NCBI GenBank assembly: GCA_903929325.1
Contig: CAIYUD010000164.1
Location: 1 to 7,821 of the forward strand
Direction of reading: 5' to 3'
DNA from: an uncultured Opitutia bacterium
GTDB taxonomy: Bacteria; Verrucomicrobiota; Verrucomicrobiia; Opitutales; UBA953
Length of the DNA stretch: 7,821 nt
Position numbers and translations under genes: made by a program. The notes beneath the pieces were generated by a model. The model was not told the origin of the DNA. It did no database searches and saw only the letters and a program-made list of their open reading frames with translations. Below are positions 5,075 to 7,821 of this stretch, one piece after another (the first letter of the stretch is position 1; each line of letters begins with the position of its first letter).

Positions 5075-6988
5075 TTAGTAACTACGACCTTCGCGCTTCT
5101 CCCAGTAATTGATGAAGGCACGGTTCAGCACACCCAGTCCTCCGGGAGTGGGATAGTTTCCGGTGAAATACCAATCCCCTAAGCTACTTGGACAAGCCTT
5201 GTGTAACGCTTCGATGGACTGGAAGACGATGACGAGCTCGCCCTTCCAGCCAGACTTTGTTGGGTAGACCAACTCAGCCGCTTTTCGAGAAAGTTCTTTT
5301 TCACTAAAAGCAGCGTAAATTCGGCGAACGTGATTCTGCATCTCCTGTGTCGGTTTCTTCGCTTGGGCGACGCAATCCTCGTACACTTCTCGCAACAAAG
5401 ACTCTTTTCCGGTTTCTTGGCAGAGAGCGACGGCGGCTTGGAAGGCTAGGAACTTACCCATTTCCGACATGTCGATACCGTAGCAATCCGGGTAACGAAT
5501 CTGCGGGGCCGTCGAAGCGATGACAATCTTGCGCGGATTTGGCCGAGCTAAGATGCGCAAGATCGATTGACGAAGGGTTGTGCCACGTACGATAGAGTCG
5601 TCGACACACACGAGTGTATCACCTTCGGTTACAGTGCCGTAAGAAATATCGTAAACGTGCGACGCCATTTGTACCCGGCTTTTCTCCTGCGAGATAAAGG
5701 TCCGGAGCTTAACATCTTTATGGGCTACTTTCTCTCCGCGAGGCCAGTTCCCTAAAATAAGTTTATCGAGAAGTGCCTCATCGAGCTTTCCGGCTTTTTG
5801 GGCTTCCAGAATGGATTTCTTAACTGCACCGCGACGGCGCACGCGCAACTCCTCCATTAAACCATACCAAGCGATTTCAGCGGTGTTAGGAATATAGGAG
5901 AAAATGGAGCGCTCAAAGTCGCCGTCGATTTCTTCGACAATTCGATCTGCGAGCGCAGCACCGAGAGCTTTACGCTCCGTATAAATACCAGGGTCATTAC
6001 CGCGCGAGAAATAGATACGCTCGAAGGAACAGTGAGTTTTGGGTCCCGCGGGTAGAATGGTTTCCGTACTCACGCGACCATCAGCCTTAATAATTAGGGC
6101 TGTACCCGGCTCGATTTCTTTTACCTCGGCTTGAGAAGCGCCAACAATTGTCATCAACGCAGCACGTTCGGAAGCCACCGCAACAGAGTCATCGGTGCGC
6201 ACCCACCAGCAAGGGCGGATGCCATTGGGATCACGCAGCACAAAGGTGTCTCCATTCCCAATCGTTCCGGCGATGGCATAACCACCATCCCATGCTTTAG
6301 ATGACTGGCGAAGAACGCGACCGACATCAAAGTCGTGCGAGATAGCCGCTTGCAGCGCAGGTCCTTCTAGGCCTTGCGTGCGATGGTAGCGGAAGAGTCG
6401 ATCATGCTCTTCATCGAGCCAGAAACCAATTTCTTCTAAGATGGATTGGGTGTCGGTCGAATAAATGACGTGAGCACCGCGCTCCGAGAGCGAACGATTA
6501 AGAGCCTCGGTATTTGTTAAGTTAAAGTTACCCGCAAGGAGCAGGTTGCGTGTCGGCCAAATCGACTTGCGCGCATACGGGTGGCAAGAGGCCGCATCGA
6601 AATTCCCTGATGTACCATAACGTAGGTGGCCTAAAAGAACTTCTCCGCCGAAATCAAAATGCCTTTTTACGGTGTCGCCCAACTCAGGGACGATAATGCC
6701 ATCGCGCACCTTGGCGTTATACTCGCGGAGTTGGCGCGCGTAAATTTGGGTTAAACCTTGAGCACCAATTTCACGATCGCGGAACAGAAAGGCTTCGCCG
6801 TTTTCAGCGCCAACTTTGACGCCACCAATACCCGCACCATCTTGTCCGCGGTTGTGCTGTTTCTCCATTAAGAGAAAGAGCTGATTAAATCCGTGGAGCG
6901 GAGAGCCGTAGCGTTGCTCGTACCATCCCAGGGGCTTTAGCAGCCTGACGAGGGCGATGCCACATTCGTGCCTTAGGTTGTCGCTCAT
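5075..6988 (-). CDS. purF: Amidophosphoribosyltransferase, long PurF variant (class II glutamine amidotransferase)
   Basis: PurF-type enzymes hydrolyse glutamine and attach the ammonia to PRPP, giving 5-phosphoribosylamine, the first committed purine step. At 637 residues this is about 150 longer than classical PurF (about 470-505). The glutaminase half has HECG with the predicted nucleophile C9, so eight residues would be removed on maturation, then HNRGQDGAG (45-53), GHLRYGTSG (120-128), GNFNLTN (153-159), DPNGIRP (253-259) and ASERAAL (272-278). The transferase half has CSFERIYFSRG (320-330), IPNTAEIAWYG (366-376), an extra basic segment (about 382-425), the PRPP loop VDDSIVRGTT (462-471), DCYGID (501-506) and FTGNYPTPGG (608-617). 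No Shine-Dalgarno is seen before the ATG. It follows the kinase-like gene by 53 bases. Long forms can coexist with a classical PurF in other genomes, so this may be a paralogue. Confidence 0.9.
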   Translation of the reverse strand: MSDNLRHECGIALVRLLKPLGWYEQRYGSPLHGFNQLFLLMEKQHNRGQDGAGIGGVKVGAENGEAFLFRDREIGAQGLTQIYARQLREYNAKVRDGIIVPELGDTVKRHFDFGGEVLLGHLRYGTSGNFDAASCHPYARKSIWPTRNLLLAGNFNLTNTEALNRSLSERGAHVIYSTDTQSILEEIGFWLDEEHDRLFRYHRTQGLEGPALQAAISHDFDVGRVLRQSSKAWDGGYAIAGTIGNGDTFVLRDPNGIRPCWWVRTDDSVAVASERAALMTIVGASQAEVKEIEPGTALIIKADGRVSTETILPAGPKTHCSFERIYFSRGNDPGIYTERKALGAALADRIVEEIDGDFERSIFSYIPNTAEIAWYGLMEELRVRRRGAVKKSILEAQKAGKLDEALLDKLILGNWPRGEKVAHKDVKLRTFISQEKSRVQMASHVYDISYGTVTEGDTLVCVDDSIVRGTTLRQSILRILARPNPRKIVIASTAPQIRYPDCYGIDMSEMGKFLAFQAAVALCQETGKESLLREVYEDCVAQAKKPTQEMQNHVRRIYAAFSEKELSRKAAELVYPTKSGWKGELVIVFQSIEALHKACPSSLGDWYFTGNYPTPGGLGVLNRAFINYWEKREGRSY

Positions 6989-7023
6989 TGGCAGGGAGAG
7001 TTTGCTTCTTTCCCGCTCGGTAT

Positions 7024-7036
7024 GTCCAGCGTGGAC
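7024..7036 (-). other. Short intergenic hairpin between the kinase-like gene and purF
   Basis: On the minus strand GTCCA-CGC-TGGAC forms a perfect 5-bp stem with a 3-base loop. It begins 5 bases after the TAA of the upstream gene and lies 35 bases before the purF ATG. No T-run follows, so it is not a typical intrinsic terminator. It could be a weak mRNA structure, or chance. Confidence 0.2.
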
Positions 7037-7041
7037 TCTCT

Positions 7042-7821
7042 TTATCCGCGAAGAACACGTCCGAGGCGGTCCAGGCTATGCTCAATCAGGCCTGCCATAT
7101 CCTTAGCACCCAAGAAACCCTTGTCTTTATGGTGGTCGGCTAGCCCACCTGCCAGTTCGCTGACGCGGTCAGGGGTGGAAAGCGGTAATTCCGCCAGGGC
7201 GAGCAACAAGTCCTTCACGCGATCCGGTGCAGCTAAATGCCGACGGTGAATAAGGGATTTTTCTTCAACCCGATACTGGTCTGCGGTGGCGGCATTAATA
7301 TGCTGGGCACAAAGGTCGACAAACGGACGGTTTTCTTTGAATGAGCCAGGCAGGTAAAACTTTAGGCGACCGTTGTAGCATTGTTGGTCGAAGTCCATCG
7401 CCCGCACGCGGATAGACGTCGCATCAAAATCAGGAGTGACGGCTACCACGAAATTGTAAGCCCGCATGTCACCGAGCAGTCGGACCAAGCACCGCTCCTC
7501 AAACTTGATGAGCTCTTTCGCAAGACGGACAGGGTGATAATTTGTGCCCTCCAGCCAGCGAGCTGCGAAACGGTCGCCCGGTATACCTGTGACGTGCTCT
7601 TCGACGAGGGTAGATAATTCTGTTAAGTAATGCATGCGGTTCGGCGAAAGCAGGTGCTCAAGCTCCAAACCCGCGATACGCGAAGCATCCGCAATCTTCA
7701 CATAGAAATAGTCATGATTCTCATTATAGGCATTCACGATCCGGATGCGGAAAGGCTGTGAATTGCCAAAGGCGCAGTAATCAATGCGATCGACGAAAAC
7801 GTGACGGAAAACGCGCATACC
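7042..7821 (-). CDS. Unrecognised protein with kinase-fold-like motifs (5' end beyond the window)
   Basis: I cannot name this protein. An ATG is present at 7818, but the frame is still open in the codon before it (7819-7821), so the true start may lie outside; 258 residues follow that ATG. Numbered from it, features resembling the aminoglycoside phosphotransferase/HipA-type kinase fold appear in order: a lysine in a beta-strand-like FYVKIADA (K41), a well-patterned stretch LELEHLLSPNRMHYL (51-65), EEHVTGIPGD (73-82), then LGDMRAYNFVVAV (115-127) in the D-x4-N form of a kinase catalytic loop (D117, N122), and VRAMDFDQQ (138-146), like the metal-binding D-F-D/G (D142). The last ~70 residues look helical and charged. 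There is no signal peptide or membrane helix, so it is probably cytoplasmic. It lies 53 bases upstream of purF on the same strand, suggesting cotranscription. The gene is real with good confidence; kinase-like function is inference. Confidence 0.75.
   Translation of the reverse strand, partial: GMRVFRHVFVDRIDYCAFGNSQPFRIRIVNAYNENHDYFYVKIADASRIAGLELEHLLSPNRMHYLTELSTLVEEHVTGIPGDRFAARWLEGTNYHPVRLAKELIKFEERCLVRLLGDMRAYNFVVAVTPDFDATSIRVRAMDFDQQCYNGRLKFYLPGSFKENRPFVDLCAQHINAATADQYRVEEKSLIHRRHLAAPDRVKDLLLALAELPLSTPDRVSELAGGLADHHKDKGFLGAKDMAGLIEHSLDRLGRVLRG

Noticed and set aside
5060..5090. Possible terminator between namZ and the purF-type gene.
   Set aside because: The 6-base gap and its flanks contain a short TTTT but no stable GC stem.
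1..7821. Mobile elements, CRISPR arrays, toxin-antitoxin or defence systems, tRNA genes.
   Set aside because: I saw no repeat arrays, transposase or integrase motifs, terminal inverted repeats or cloverleaf sequences. Nearly every base is in a recognised or well-patterned gene.

Overview
The window looks like ordinary chromosomal DNA from a free-living Gram-negative bacterium of moderate GC content. The best guess is Verrucomicrobiota, Opitutae-like. This rests on a 637-residue PurF-like protein of the long type I associate from memory with Bacteroidetes and Verrucomicrobia, a DUF1343/NamZ protein with a Tat-type signal, and start sites that mostly lack Shine-Dalgarno sequences. The placement is inference. 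Coding density is very high: no gap exceeds about 105 bases, and I see no tRNA, rRNA, CRISPR array, insertion sequence or phage gene.

Layout. (1) Positions 2-1775, plus strand: the 3' end of purE, then purK 4 bases later, then a small four-helix membrane protein 3 bases after purK; this looks like one transcript. (2) Positions 1786-3702, minus strand: purN, then prmA overlapping it by the 4 bases ATGA, then a second small four-helix membrane protein. The two membrane-protein genes meet tail to tail with a 10-base gap. (3) Positions 3806-5068, plus strand: a Tat-exported DUF1343/NamZ-type protein, divergent from purN across a 103-base intergenic region that is the most likely promoter region in the window. 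(4) Positions 5075-7821, minus strand: an unrecognised gene, cut by the right edge, that carries kinase-fold-like motifs, then the long purF-type gene; the latter converges on namZ with a 6-base gap.

How the genes work together. Four products belong to de novo purine synthesis: the PurF type makes phosphoribosylamine from PRPP and glutamine, PurN formylates GAR, PurK carboxylates AIR to N5-CAIR, and PurE rearranges that to CAIR. They sit in three transcription units on both strands, mixed with a ribosomal-protein methyltransferase, a cell-wall recycling-type enzyme and three proteins I cannot name. The window is mostly housekeeping. The points most worth a second look are the kinase-like gene upstream of purF, the half-lost Fe-S ligand set and extra segment in the PurF-type enzyme, and the divergent motif in the NamZ homologue. 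I found no convincing new defence, mobile or RNA system.
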